64,000 nucleotides of DNA from Sclerotinia nivalis (lineage: Eukaryota > Ascomycota > Leotiomycetes > Helotiales > Sclerotiniaceae): the NCBI GenBank assembly GCA_029531795.1, contig JAPEIS010000008.1:1612001-1676000 (forward strand), given 5' to 3'. Below the pieces are notes generated by a model that saw only the letters and a program-made list of their open reading frames with translations, did not search any database and had not been told where the DNA came from. This document shows positions 1 through 12,303 of the stretch, one piece after another (the first letter of the stretch is position 1; every line of letters starts with the position of its first letter). A program made the translations under genes and the position numbers.

Positions 1-713
1 AAGATGCTGCATCTTGCGGATTTGATCACCGAACTCAATGGTAATTAATGCCACTCCTCCTACATTCTCTCGCACAAATTTGATAAGTGCTGCTCCTTAG
101 GATTCTGTGGTGTTATGTCTGTGTTCTCCTCGATGCGGTATTGTCTGGGCCCAGCCGACGCGCATGGAAATCTTTGGGCGGCTTTGGCTTTTATGCCATT
201 TGGGCTGTTCTTCGATTTCATGGATGGGAAGGTTGCGAGGTGGAGGAAGAAGAGTAGTTTGATGGGCCAAGAATTGGACTCTTTGGCAGATTTGGTATGT
301 TTCCCTAATTCTACTTGCGTATATCATTTAATTGATGATTATAGGTATCCTTTGGAGTTTCTCCCGCAGCCGCAGCTTTTGCCATTGGTATCCGCACTCC
401 TGTCGACCATCTCTTCCTGACTTTTTTCGTCCTCTGTGGTCTTACGCGCCTCGCTCGCTTCAACATCACCGTAGCCAATGTCCCTAAGGATGCTACTGGA
501 AAGAGTAAATACTTCGAAGGCACACCCATTCCAACCTCCCTCTCCATCGCCGCTCTAATGGCATACTGGGTATCCAAGGGCTGGATTCTGGACAATATAC
601 CATTGGGAACAGTGGCTACTGGTACCATGTTTGAATTTCATCCGGTGGTGGGACTTTTTGTTCTTTGGGGTTGCATGATGACTAGTAAAACTATTCATAT
701 TCCTAAGCCATGA
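1..713 (+). CDS. cho1: CDP-diacylglycerol--serine O-phosphatidyltransferase, 3' part
   Basis: The enzyme makes phosphatidylserine from CDP-diacylglycerol and serine in the ER membrane. The window cuts off its 5' end. Three exons are visible: 1-40, 101-294 and 345-713, with introns 41-100 and 295-344 (both GT/AG) that keep the frame. The CDP-alcohol phosphatidyltransferase signature D-G-x2-A-R-x8-G-x3-D-x3-D is complete in exon 2 (about 221-291) and sits after hydrophobic segments. The stop is TGA at 711-713. The reading frame before it runs through hydrophobic stretches typical of the family's C-terminal membrane helices. The gene converges with GAR1. Family assignment is firm from the signature and from the LHLADL..ELNGFCGVMS context; the missing N-terminus cannot be judged. 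Confidence 0.9.
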
Positions 714-1423
714 TTATTTATTATGCTGGGGATGGATTATGGTGGGGCAGGAAGGAGCGAAAGGAACGAATGGGAATAGTCATACCCGGTTTGGTGGTAG
801 AATGGAGATTAAGTACGTATTATGATACCTTGAAGTTCATGAATTGCGCATTACATATATTAAAATGCAATCCTCTTCTCAAGTTGAGTATAGTACTGAT
901 ATGCATGTGCATGTGAAAAATTTTGTTTAATGCGTCATCAAACCGTGATATGATTTTTATGGTATTTCTTGCCCATACCTAATCCTTCACTTCAAGCGTA
1001 GAATAACAAATCACCATCACCCGGGTTCAGAATATAGCCTCCTTTGTCTTTCGTTTTGCAATCTGGCTGGCGGACTAGGTAACACATGCCTTTATATGTG
1101 TGAAATTAAGGAGTTAGATCGGTAGATTAGATGAGTAATTGGATAAAGGCTAGATTTACAGATAATTTAGTGTGTATGGGAAGCTTTCCGGTCCATTATT
1201 CCCTGGTGGGTGCTTGATCTCAATTTAGAGTAGATTCTCTTTGGTGAAACATGTGTAATATGTTGCCCGAAGCTTCGGAATTTTTCCTATAGTCCACCGA
1301 CTATTGACTAAGAAAGTACAATTTTTACACAGAAGTTCGCAGCAGCCCAAGCCGTCCCTACAAACAGACCCTTAAAAACGCCATATACCCAGATTTGTCT
1401 ACTTCGGCTCTTTACCCTACGAT
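714..1423. other. Intergenic, between convergent 3' ends
   Basis: This holds the 3' flanks of the serine transferase gene and GAR1. It is AT-rich with no coding signal. A 68-codon open frame at 710-916 has no recognisable content. Confidence 0.6.
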
Positions 1424-2261
1424 TCAACGTCCACCTCGGGAAAATCCTCCTCTCGAACCACCTCGAGGAGTGAAACCGCCACCACCTCTAGAAAAGCCAC
1501 CGCCGCCTCCACCTCTGGAGAAACCTCCACTACCACCTCTTGGTGTGAAACCACCTCTTCCTCCGCGTGGCGCGCCTCTTCCGCCACCTCGTCCACCCCT
1601 CATTGGTCCTCCTCTACCTCCTCTGGCACCACCGGCTCTCTTTGGTTTTGGTGCTCCTGGAGGTGGCTTTGGCTTTGGAAGGAATTTCTCCAATGGAAGA
1701 AGTTTGTCGCCTCCGATGTAGAATTTGTCGCCAGTCTTGAATGAAGTAGCTTGGATACCTTCGGTGGGCTTGATGGTGAAATAAACTTGGTTGATGGGAC
1801 CGAGAATTTCGTCAACTTTACCGATTGAGGTCTATCAATTCATTTATTAGCCCATGTTTTCCATACTTTTTTTGGGGTCGGAGATTTTTACCTTGTTCTC
1901 TAGGTAGATTGGCGCATTGAAGTAAGGGATTTTAGTATTGATAGATTCGCAGACAATTTCTCCCTCACTGGCATGAAGGAAAGATCCCATAGCTATTCCA
2001 ATATTAGCAATTGGCTCTGACAATGTCAATTGAGGCTATTTTACCAAAGACATCTGCTGGAGGGCCATTGTCTCTCTGCTGGAAACCGCCGCGTCCTATT
2101 GTGAACCGTTAGTAATTGCGCACAATTGATCTCAAATTCTCAAATTCGCAAATTCGCATCAACGTACCTCCACCACGACCACCGAATCCTCCTCTACCAC
2201 CACTGAAACCAGCATTGGCGCCCGTACCGCGACCGCCTCTTGATCCACCTCGGAAAGACAT
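1424..2261 (-). CDS. gar1: H/ACA snoRNP subunit GAR1
   Basis: GAR1 is the RNA-binding core protein of H/ACA snoRNPs, acting in rRNA pseudouridylation in the nucleolus. Four exons on the minus strand: 2261-2168, 2095-2045, 1992-1892 and 1831-1424. The introns are 72, 52 and 60 nt and all are in phase, giving about 217 residues (yeast Gar1 is about 205). The protein has an N-terminal Gly/Arg-rich stretch, then the conserved core containing [23 protein letters not shown] and GKVDEILGP, then a long C-terminal RGG-rich tail encoded at 1424-1640. The start ATG at 2261 begins the GAR domain directly. The gene is divergent from threonyl-tRNA synthetase, with 304 bp between the two start codons. The core motifs leave little doubt. 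Confidence 0.95.
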
Positions 2262-2565
2262 TGTTTGATGTTGTCGATTATTCGAGGGTGTTTTGGCGTT
2301 ATCGTTGAGAGGTACAAAAAATTAAAGCTCTCCAAAAAATTATTCCAAGCGAAAACTGGGTAGTGTGGAGCAAAGCCGAGAACGATTTTTATTGGCTGAA
2401 CTCACCTTAGTCATCTGCAAAGTGCACGGTTCAAGTGAAGAGCGGGCAAACGTTACAAACGATGATTTGAGTCATAAAATTATTAAAAAGGACACCGTCT
2501 AGTTGTACTTGACTACCCCAAGTACAGCAGAAACAGAATCGAATAACAAATTACCTCCGAACACC
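2262..2565. promoter_or_regulatory. Shared divergent promoter of gar1 and ths1
   Basis: These 304 bp separate the start codons of two divergently transcribed translation/ribosome-biogenesis genes, so both promoters and 5' UTRs must lie here or overlap the neighbour. No specific element was identified with confidence. Confidence 0.5.
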
Positions 2566-4997
2566 ATGGAACAGGCAAAGGAGGCAGTCGAGAAGGTGGC
2601 AGAGGGTGTTAAAAATGTTGCCATTGGAGAGAAGAAACCTAAAGCACCTAAAGCACCAAAGCCCAAGAAGGAAAAGGGAGGGGATAGTGGGGCAGATTCC
2701 GGACCTTTGGAACTCAATCCAGCGCCAGAATTTATTGCTCATCGCATAGCAGTTTTCGACAAGTTGAAGGCCAAATACGATGCCGAAATTGCTGCGAAAC
2801 CAAGAGTGCCTATTACCATTACTCTTGCCGATGGATCCATTAAGGAGGGTATCGCTTGGGAGACCACCCCCGCGCAAATTGCAGAGGGAATCTCGAAGAG
2901 TCTTCTTAAGCGTACTGTTGTTGCCAAACTGAATGGAGATTCTGAACAATTATGGGATTTGGAGAGACCTTTGGAAAAGGATTGCAAACTTGAGTTGCTT
3001 CCTTTCGAAAATGAGGAGGGTAGACGAGTCTTTTGGCATTCTAGCGCTCATATCTTGGGTGAAGCTTCAGAAAGACGATTCGGTTGCAGTTTGTGTATCG
3101 GCCCGCCCATTGACAATGGTTTCTATTATGAGATGGGTCTACCCAACCAAGGAACAGTTACCGACGCAGACTGGCAGCCATTGGAGAAATTGGTCGGCCA
3201 AATTGTAAAGGAGAAGCAGAAGTTCGAGCGATTGGTTCTTTCCAAAGATGATCTTTTGGAGATGTTCAAGGACAACAAGTACAAGCAGCATATCATTAAG
3301 GACAAGATCGCGGATGGAACCAACACTACTGTCTACCGTAATGGACCTCTGATCGATTTATGTCGAGGCCCCCACGTTCCTAATACCGGCAGAATCGAGA
3401 CATTTGCTATCATGAAGAATTCAGCATCATACTTCCTAGGAAATAAGGACAACGACTCTCTGCAGAGAATTTATGGTGTATCATTCCCAGATAAGAAGCA
3501 AATGGCCGAGCACAAGAAGTTTTTAGAAGAGGCTGCAAAGCGTGATCACAGAAAACTTGGTAAGGATCAAGAACTGTTCTTCTTCCACGAATTATCTCCT
3601 GGATCCGCAATGTGGTTGCCACATGGTACTCGTATCTATAACACTATCCAGTCATTCTTGAGAGAGGAGTACTGGAACCGTGGCTACAACGAAGTCATTA
3701 CGCCAAATATGTACAACTCTGAACTCTGGAAGACCTCTGGTCATTGGGCATACTACAAGGATGACATGTTCACGTTCCCGGTCGAGAAGGATGTTTTTGC
3801 TTTGAAGCCTATGAACTGCCCTGGCCATTGCTTAATGTTTGGACACCGTGAACGTAGTCATAGGGAATTGCCATGGCGAGTTGCAGACTTTGGTGTGCTA
3901 CATCGTAACGAAGCTTCAGGTGCATTGACTGGTTTGACAAGAGTAAGAAGATTCCAGCAAGACGATGCCCACATTTTCTGTAGGGAAGACCAGATCAAGG
4001 ATGAAATCACCGGCTTGTTCGACTTCCTCAAGGCTATCTACGGCCTTTTGGGTTTCACCTTCAAGCTGAAGCTTTCTACCCGCCCAGAGAAGTTTTTGGG
4101 TAAAATTGAGACTTGGGATATGGCAGAGGGCAAACTCCGATCTGCATTAGACGAATTTGCGTCAAGTGATGGCGGAGTACCATGGGAACTTAACGAAGGT
4201 GACGGTGCTTTCTATGGTCCAAAGATTGATATCACTATCTGTGATTGTCTGAAGAGAGAATGGCAATGCGCTACAATCCAACTTGATTTCCAGTTGCCTC
4301 AAAACTTTGGACTTGAATACAATACCGGTGATGTGCCAACCAAGAAGGAAGAGGCGGCCGTCAAGGAACCCGTTGTCAAACCAAAGAAGGATACCGAACC
4401 AGAGGATCCAAATGCTCCAAAGGAGAGAGTGTACAAACCACTTACTCCTGGATGCGCCAGACCAGTCATGATTCACCGAGCGATGGCAGGTAGTATCGAG
4501 CGTTTCACGGCCATCTTGATCGAGCATTTCGCAGGTAAATGGCCTTTCTGGTTGAGCCCTCGACAAATCCTCGTTATTCCAGTCGGTGTTGGCTACTTTG
4601 AATATGCTAAGGAAGTTCAATCCATCTTCCACAAACAACAAATGTTCATTGATGTTGACCTCAGTGGCAACACTCTGCAAAAGAAGATCCGTACGGGTCA
4701 ATTAGCACAATACAACTTTATATTCGGTAAGTAGTCACGTCTTCTTTTAATATTTACAAATTGGTACTAACGCTCTCAAAAGTTGTCGGAGATACCGAAA
4801 TGAAGGGTCGCGAAGTTAATGTTAGAAACCGTGATGATACATCGAGTCAAGATAGAGGAAAGCCCGTTTCATTGCAAGAAGCGATTGAAAAGCTCACAGC
4901 ACTTCGTGATGAGCGAAGATCGGATAATCCGTTCCCTGGTGAAGCAAAGGCCATCGAGCCAGCGGCACCTGTGGCACCTGTAGCACCTGCTGCTTAA
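2566..4997 (+). CDS. ths1: Threonyl-tRNA synthetase, cytosolic
   Basis: The enzyme charges tRNA-Thr. Exons 2566-4726 and 4783-4997 flank a 56-nt intron; the product is about 791 residues (yeast Ths1 is 734). The start is the ATG at 2566: the frame is open further upstream to a TTG but has no earlier ATG. Seen in order: a Lys-rich N-terminal extension, the TGS domain ([12 protein letters not shown]), the second additional (editing) domain with HSSAH, and the class II core. The core shows the MNCPGHC zinc ligand region, motif 2 ([10 protein letters not shown]), motif 3 (GSIERF) and the anticodon-binding domain. A charged insertion of about 37 residues (4342-4452) sits just before the ARPVMIHRA stretch. 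The C-terminal tail is Ala/Pro-rich. Confidence 0.96.
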
Positions 4998-7385
4998 ATT
5001 GTGAGATCTTTTGGGGAAATGGAGTTTAGAGATTTGATGAGATAAGTCAACAAATACGAAGATGATGAGATAAGAATCTGGGGTTTGGGAAAGCATTATG
5101 ACTACTACATAAAAAAGAGCATATGATGCATTGTGTTTTCTTTGCTACTAGTATCCTAGATCTAGCGTCATATGAGAAATGAGATGAGATGGGATGAGAT
5201 GACTAGAATGAAAATAACATTACAGCGGCATGGTATCATTTCAATTTGTGACGACCAGCTCCTCAAATAAGAGGAAGTCTATAATTGCAGGTATAACCAT
5301 GAATGAAGAGAAATCTGTGATTGATGATGTCTGCATTGAAAGATTTAATGACTCACTTATGATTGGTTCTTGCTCTACCTAAGTAGGTTGGATTTATCTT
5401 CGAGTAGACCATTTGAGTTGAGCCATCTATGGGCAATTTACCAAGATATCCTCATGGTTTTTGATGAACCTTCTGCTCACCATCTGTATCCTGGAAAGAC
5501 CACTTCACTTGAAAGAACTGTTCTGCTCAATACATGTGCCTTTAAATAAATAGACCACTTAGTATTATTGTCAGACCATGTGCATTTGGAAGACCACTTC
5601 GCTTGAGAGAGTTATCGACTATATGCCTTCAAGTAAACCACCTTGACTTTGACCATCATGGACCATCTACTGAGATAACCTTTTGGGGTTATCAATGAAA
5701 ACTTTTTGAGTATTATTTTCTTACCATTTAAATGTGGGTTTCTCAATACATATTTAGAATCATCTCTACCTTCAGAATCTATATCCATCCTATTCTTCCT
5801 ATTTCATCTTCTCTCTTCCTTCTTTCGTTCATTGCCGTGTATGCATTTTCTCTCACATATCCAGCAATCGAACCACATGTAACCATTTCAACAAAGCATA
5901 ACACAGCACCTAATATTATACCTAATACCATAATTAACTACATCCACACAACCCTAAAGAAGAGAGCTCTCTCCCATCTCATCCGTTATAGATTACGAAC
6001 ACGAAATAAGGAAAGATTTAATTTGTGTACATCTAAGATCCCAATATCAATATCGGCTAGAGGAAAAAAGTAAATATTCCCATTAGTAATGATATTGATA
6101 CCTTTCCCTAAGTACTTTTCATGTGAGATTTTCTACTTTATGTGTCTTGCTTTTTGGAGGTATGTTTGGTTATGGTTGGAGCTTATAACCTGGCTTCGCT
6201 ATGCTATGCTATAGTAGGAAGAGAAGAGAAGCAGAGTGTTTAGCGTAGGGACTGCATTGGGTGTATCGGAGGAAATGGGGTCGTAGTGGTGAAGCAATTG
6301 ATGGTTAGGAATTGAAAAGGTTTGGGAAGTTACTATGTGTATCAAGGGATCGGGGCACGGGGTGTCCGGATAGTATATATTGTATTATCAAAAATCAATG
6401 AGAAAGGGGGAGAAATAGAGATATGGGACACAAGAGATGAGATATGAAATAGTAACAAACTCTCAAACAAAACCCTCAAACCAAATCCCACAAGACTTTC
6501 CTCAAGAGTCTTCTCCCCTCACCCCATACTACTCTTCCCTTTTCTCCTGCCACTCTCCCCAAAGCTCAATTAACTTCGATATCTTCCATCTTTAGTAACA
6601 TGTAATCTAAAAATCATCATTTTCACAATCTACCACTCTAACATTCCACCTAGTGGCTCTCCGCTAATATCTATCCTCTACGCTATACCCCAGATCAAAC
6701 AAGACAAGAATACAAGCGAGAGAAAGCTTTTATCCCATCTCTATCATTCTATCTCTCTAGGAAATAAGACGACAGAAGTAAATAGATGAGAAGTAGTGTA
6801 ATTGTCAAGCTATCTATATAATGTGTATAAAGACGTTGTATGTTGAGTTTTGAATAGACATAAAGAATATGATTAAAGGTAAAAAAAAATGAATAATCTT
6901 TCCCCTCATGGAATATCATCCCTGCCCAATCAAAGTCACAATATCGGCACCACACGCATTCATAAATATAAACTAATATCTTCATGTTCAGGATATATCT
7001 AATCGGCAATCCCTAGGTAGCCAATAGTAAATCCACCAAGGAAATCATTTAATTGCATTGCATTCCATCCCAATCTCCTCAAGCAAAAGCATTATAGGAA
7101 TTTTACCATCCACATCCATCCATCCATGCCATACCGTACCGTACCATATCAAATCCCTATTCCCAAGTTTTATCACTAGTTCCTCCTTTCCTTTTATCCA
7201 TCCAATCCCATGCCACCCATTCCATTCCATTCCATATACCATACCAATCACCATAGTACCTGCCATCCCGCCCACATACACGCACAGAATACTTCCAAAA
7301 ATCCTCCTTTGTCCCCATTGAGATTCAATCCTGCCCTACCAACATGGAAAAAGAAGAAACACTTTAGGGGGAAAAGAGAAACATT
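4998..7385. other. Intergenic, 2.4 kb between convergent genes
   Basis: No gene is supported. The stretch is AT-rich, with pyrimidine-rich runs at about 6460-6740 and CCAT-rich low-complexity sequence at about 7060-7260. A diverged direct repeat lies at 5496-5516 and 5590-5610. The 113-codon frame at 5732-6073 is low-complexity and has no recognisable content. Confidence 0.5.
5496..5610 (+). repeat. Diverged direct repeat, about 94-bp period
   Basis: The 21-base block at 5496-5516 recurs at 5590-5610 with two substitutions. Weaker similarity flanks both copies (CCATCTA and AGACCACTT-like pieces), suggesting an old tandem or a worn repeat. Confidence 0.4.
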
Positions 7386-10180
7386 CTATATGGCTTCATT
7401 ACTCAAAGAACTTTCTGCCTCTTTTCGGGGCCTGGGAAATTCTCCAGGCACATGTAATTGACTAATACTCTGGACACTTTGATGATTTTGTCCAGCAGCC
7501 AAAGTCGGGCGTCCGAGATCTTTGGCAAGGGGATCGAGGAGTGTCTCTACTGACCGTGGTTCAGTAGTAGTTGTGGCAGTTGTGGCAGTTGTTGAAGCTG
7601 CCGTCTCCTGGGCCTCGTTAAACCAAGGGGCTGCGCTACTATCATCGAGGCTACGTCCGCCAGACATGTTCATATCGGGGGCAGCTATGGCCATGGCTTC
7701 TAAGTCTGCTTGTTGTTGTGCTTTGCCTTCGTATGTATTGTCGTCGGGCGCTGCAATCATAGTTGCTTCTTGATCTGCTTGTTCTCGAAGTTGATCCGCG
7801 TTAGGTGCGGCTATGACGGTTGCTTCCATGGCTGCTTGCTCGCGTTGTTTTTGGAGTTCGCGATCGTTGTATGCGGCTGTACCTGCAATGCCTAAAGCGG
7901 CGCCGCCTAGGCCTGCGCCAGCGACAGTGGTAGGTAACTCGTGTTGATTATTACGCGTAGTGTTCAGATTCTGAATGGGTTCGTAAGTATAAGGATTCAC
8001 ACCATCTTCTTTAGCAGCTTGATTTATCATCTGTGCGTGTGTCGGCGACGCGGGATTAGGGTCCTCTCCATAATTATGGCTAACACCACTTGCGGGCAGA
8101 GCTGCAGCAGTGATTACTGCATCATCTGCTTCACCTCCAAAATTGGAACTTCCGCTAGAAGGCGAGAGAGGAGCCTGTAAGCCACGCGCCGCATTGACTT
8201 GTAAATCTGAGGGAAATCTCCCACCTGGTTCAGGACGTTTCTGTTCTTGTTTGAGTCCTTGAGTGCCTATAATGGCTGACGTATGTGCTGAAAATGGTTC
8301 TTCGTCCTCCTCGTCCATGACTCCGTCGCTGCTGATGGAACTAGCTCGTTGAGATGTACCACTAACGCTGCGGGCATGCTGACGCACAAACGCATTACGT
8401 TCTTGTGGAGACTTTTCCGTTAAATTCTTGATGTCTTCGTACCAAGCGAGTAGAGTATCACGTGTCTCTGCTCTAAAAACCCAAGAGTGTCCACGGTGCA
8501 ATGCTCCAGTTTGGCGACCTTTGAGTATGAACTTGTTGGAGGATCCTCCCTCGTTTGAATGAGAGCCAAGTTTTTGCTCGGGTAGATAGAGAGACATGAT
8601 GGGCGCTTGAAGTTTATCCGCAGAACGGAACTCATGTAGATGAGTAGGAGAAAGGACGTACCAGCCGGGACTAGAATCAAAATTAGTACATGACTATTGA
8701 TTGTCATTTTTACTTGATCGCTTACGTGTAAGACTACATTGAAATTAGCAGGGTGTCACATGCTTGTGGTTGGAAGGAATTACCTTTAGGAACTTGGACT
8801 TTCTCTCAAGGAGACCTTCTCTGATGCATCCAGCGAGCTCGTTATCCTGGCCGGGATATCTTATAATTTCTGGTGTTCTTACAGGGATCTTTGGATCAAC
8901 GAAATATTCATCGTTTTCGACAAATGCAGTCCACTCATGATCCTTTGGCATGGCAATAGGACCCGTGCGTAGTTCATCCACGGCGGCATAAGCAGTATCT
9001 GCCTCTCGCTTCAAGATGCCTGCCAGGGCGTTATAAGATTTTTGAATCTCGCCGACGACAATGGCTTCGAGCTCCCGCCCAGAGGCTTCCAAGTTGAGAT
9101 ATGCCTGGGAATATTAGAGCCGAGCAATCGTGCACATATACGAAACATACCTGGTGCAAGTAATTCTCTTCATCAATCTGCTTCTCGACCTGACGGTCCA
9201 CAGCAAGCCTGAGCAAGTATGGATCATGCTTGCCAGTCATTTGAGAAGGGTTAACATCCGCTTGACCCAAACCCTCTTGTAATGCGGTCACAGCTTTTCG
9301 AGTAGCTTCCATCTCCTTATCGACAGAATTCTTGAAATCACCCGATAAACCCTTGATCTCCTTGATTTTCTGTTGCAAATCGCTGCGCAAGCCTGTCAAG
9401 GCAAGAATGACATCTTGTTCAATGTCCCTGGACTTATTTGCCTCTGCGATTGCGGACTTGTGATAGCTGCGAAGAATTTGGAGGGCATCATCAATCCCAC
9501 CAGTCGGTAAAAAGACCGAAGGTGCCGTCGTATTGTTGATAACATTCGAGACTTTTGAAAGACTCTTCGATCTGTGCTCGTATTGACTTTGGATTTCTTT
9601 GAAATAGAGAATAAGATCTTTGAGGACTTTACGCCAAGCTGCAAGTAGAAATGATAATTAGCATATTGCCGCAGACGTCAAGAAATTGTCGGTAAATACC
9701 TTGAAATCTGTTTGCCAAAATATCCGTCGGATTTCCGCTGGTAGGGACGGGAGAATAAAATGCACTGTGAAACTCATCGACATCACCCTGCGGATGAACG
9801 GCCAAACTGCGAACACTTCCGGCTCTCGAGCTGCGTTTGCTACTACTTCTCTTTAAAGAAGTTTTCTTTTTCAGGGTTCCGCCTCTTGAAGGAATCAAAG
9901 TATCGCCTTGCGACATGACTGAATGTGATCGATGCATATTGCCGTCTACTATTGAGCTTCCTCGCTGGTTTGCGTCCCACTCCTCGTTGAATCTTCCGTG
10001 TGAGTTCTGGTTATTTGCAGGAGGCTCAAGGTCGTTTGTGGCGTAATCTGTCACTGCAGGACCTCCATTCACGAATTGGGATTGTGGACGAGCTCGTGGG
10101 GTGCTTGCTGCGCCGTATCCTCGATCTGTATGTGATTGCGAAGGGGCAGGTATTGCGGAATTGGTGCTAACGGTAGACAT
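7386..10180 (-). CDS. slm1: SLM1-type F-BAR/PH-domain protein
   Basis: Slm1-like proteins bind PtdIns(4,5)P2 at the plasma membrane (eisosomes) and feed into TORC2 signalling. Five exons: 10180-9700, 9638-9151, 9104-8784, 8733-8726 and 8670-7386. Introns are 61, 46, 50 and 55 nt; the product is about 860 residues. The N-terminal 150 residues are Ser/Pro-rich with a basic KKKTSLKRSSSKRSS patch. A helical BAR-like region follows (about 160-420), then a PH domain starting SYTPGWYVLSPTHLHEF and containing SLYLPEQKLG and HRGHSWVFRAET. A long disordered Ala/Gln/Glu tail ends the protein. Exon 4 is only 8 nt; without it the PH domain loses its frame. Family assignment is strong from the BAR plus PH order and the PH motifs. 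Confidence 0.92.
8726..8733 (-). other. slm1: 8-nt microexon of slm1
   Basis: On the minus strand TCTTACAC lies between an upstream intron ending TGTAG (8734-8783) and a downstream intron starting GTAAGC (8671-8725). Including it gives a continuous frame from FLK into SYTPGWYVLS at the start of the PH domain; skipping it breaks the frame. Confidence 0.8.
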
Positions 10181-10954
10181 GACAATTAATAAGGTTAGGT
10201 TAGGTTCAAATCCGGGAGGAAGGGAAGTCGATGGTGGGTTGATTGTTGACGTAGCGGCTCAAGCTAAAATGGGTTGCGTGCTAAAAAGGAACCAAGACAT
10301 TAGACACAGCAATGGATCGAAAATTCAATAAGGAAGCAGGAAATCCGAGATGATCTTGAGAATAAGGTAAATAAAATGACTCTTGGATATGAGAGAAATG
10401 TTATTGGAGGTAGGTAGTTGTATGTATGTAGGTAGGTAGGTAATGAAATATTGTATGTTTTTGTTTTGTTACCTTCCAAGTTATGAGAATAGAATGATAA
10501 TTGGCGAGATGAACTAGAATCGAAGGGGAAGAATAACTACTAGTACTCCGTATGTAATGTAGGTCATAGTATGACAAGCAGGAGGGTCCTGTATGTACCC
10601 TGTATGTATGCGTTTGCTTTGTGAGGCAAATCGAATAAAGAGAAATAAGTGTATGACGCTTTCTGCACCGAAGAATAAAATATAAATATCGTTATGGTAT
10701 CATGAAAATTTTACTTCCAGAGATGTTTCGCATCTAAGTAAATCCCCAATGAAAGACATTAGGAGGGGAGGCACTAGGGTAGTGTTATGGATTAAACATA
10801 AATCAAGCTCAAGAAAGATCAAGATCAATAGCTTCATAAGAATTAGATAAGTAGGATATCTATAACCTGGTGGACAAATTAGCATTCACCAAATCGGACA
10901 TGTTTCTACTTATAGTTATTAAAGTTATATCTGTTTTCCATTCCAAATCTTGAA

Positions 10955-11002
10955 ATTCATTCATTCACTCATTCACTCATCACTCATTCATTCACTCATT
11001 CA
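10955..11002 (+). repeat. ATTC/ACTC tetranucleotide tract
   Basis: Imperfect run of ATTC and ACTC units; plain microsatellite. Confidence 0.8.
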
Positions 11003-11218
11003 TAAATACAGGAAAAGGTACAGTAAAAGTAAATATGAAATTTTTGATCTTAATTTCATGGGTGATCCAATGATTTACATTGTGATAAGTAAGTAAACCC
11101 AGATTCCAAGGATTCCAAGATTCCAAGGATTCATAATGAGAAGTTTCCCCCATGACGTGGATAATGTACTCCACTTTTATGGAACCGGGGGATTTAAATG
11201 GTGGAGGGGTCGAGTCGG

Positions 11219-11257
11219 GTATGAATGAATGAATGAATGAATGGATGAATGGATGAA
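11219..11257 (+). repeat. GAAT/GGAT tetranucleotide tract
   Basis: Run of GAAT units with interspersed GGAT; complementary in composition to the tract at 10955-11002, so the two could pair as an inverted repeat about 220 bp apart. Confidence 0.8.
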
Positions 11258-12303
11258 GAAGGAACAAACATAACAAAACAAACCGAAACCAAAACCAAAA
11301 CAAAGAAACCTTAAACCAAGACTAGGGGAACCAAAATGAGAAGAGAAATCTTGTTTTCGGCCCAAAAAGATAATTTATAATTTCAACATTGGCGAACGAA
11401 TAAGACGAATAGTTCCAACTTCATACAATGAGGTTATTCCAAATACATGCCGAGCAAGATAGAGAGAACTGTCAACTTGCTTTGTTTGGGTTTTGATGAT
11501 ATTTCATAATTGAGATTGATTGGTTAGATTATTGATGACTAAGTAATCTAGTTCTCAGAGAGAAATGGGGAATATAAGCTCAAGATCTCGTCATTAACTA
11601 CTTGTGCATCCATCACTAGCTTATCGTTCAAGTCTGTACAACCACCATCCTTTTCTTCTTATCTAACCACGTGCCACATACATATTCACATGTGCATCTT
11701 AATCTACCAAGTATTTCTCCGTACATACATATTTTCATGTGCTCTGTAAAAATAGGTAATTACACATATCCAGGATCTTAACAAATTCTTTTTTTCAAAT
11801 TTAAATCTGCATCCTTCCGAGTTCCGAGTCCCGAGTCCCGTGTCCCGTGTCCCAACTCCCTACTAGGTACTTTATTAGGAAACAGAAAGATCCACCGTGA
11901 AAAAATCACCCATCAATCGAGCGACTTTGACTAAAAATCACTACTGTACAACTTGCCCCATACCAATTTGCGATCAAGGGTGTCTTCTACTTGATTGAGT
12001 CTAGCATGATGATCTCCCGTTGGGATCCCCTTACTTATTCTGTTCCCCGCAAATGACTCGATCATCCAGCTTGTTCCAGCTTCTTTCCTTAAGGGGATCG
12101 GAATCACGGGGGAAGCTTAAAGAAGCTCGAGAAAGGTACGATATAAGACATGTGAGACAAAGTCAAGACAAAGTCTCAATATATCAGTGGACGGTGGCGA
12201 CGAGGTATTAAGACAGGTCTACCAAATTTTCTTGAAGGGTTTTTTTTGGGTCCTTTTCATAACCTTTTCGGTAATTTTACATGATTTCGCTAATTATTCT
12301 TCT

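Noticed and set aside
1395..1721. Proline-rich 108-codon plus-strand frame
   Set aside because: It is the antisense of the RGG tail of GAR1.
2503..2565. Longer start for threonyl-tRNA synthetase
   Set aside because: The upstream frame starts with TTG; the first ATG is at 2566 in a good context.
5732..6073. 113-codon open frame in the ths1-slm1 gap
   Set aside because: Composition is low-complexity and Ile/Ser/His-rich with no domain or splice support.
10195..10215. GGTTCAAATCC, a B-box match that might mark a tRNA gene
   Set aside because: No T-arm stem and no A-box or acceptor stem at the right distance; surrounding GGTTA repeats explain it.
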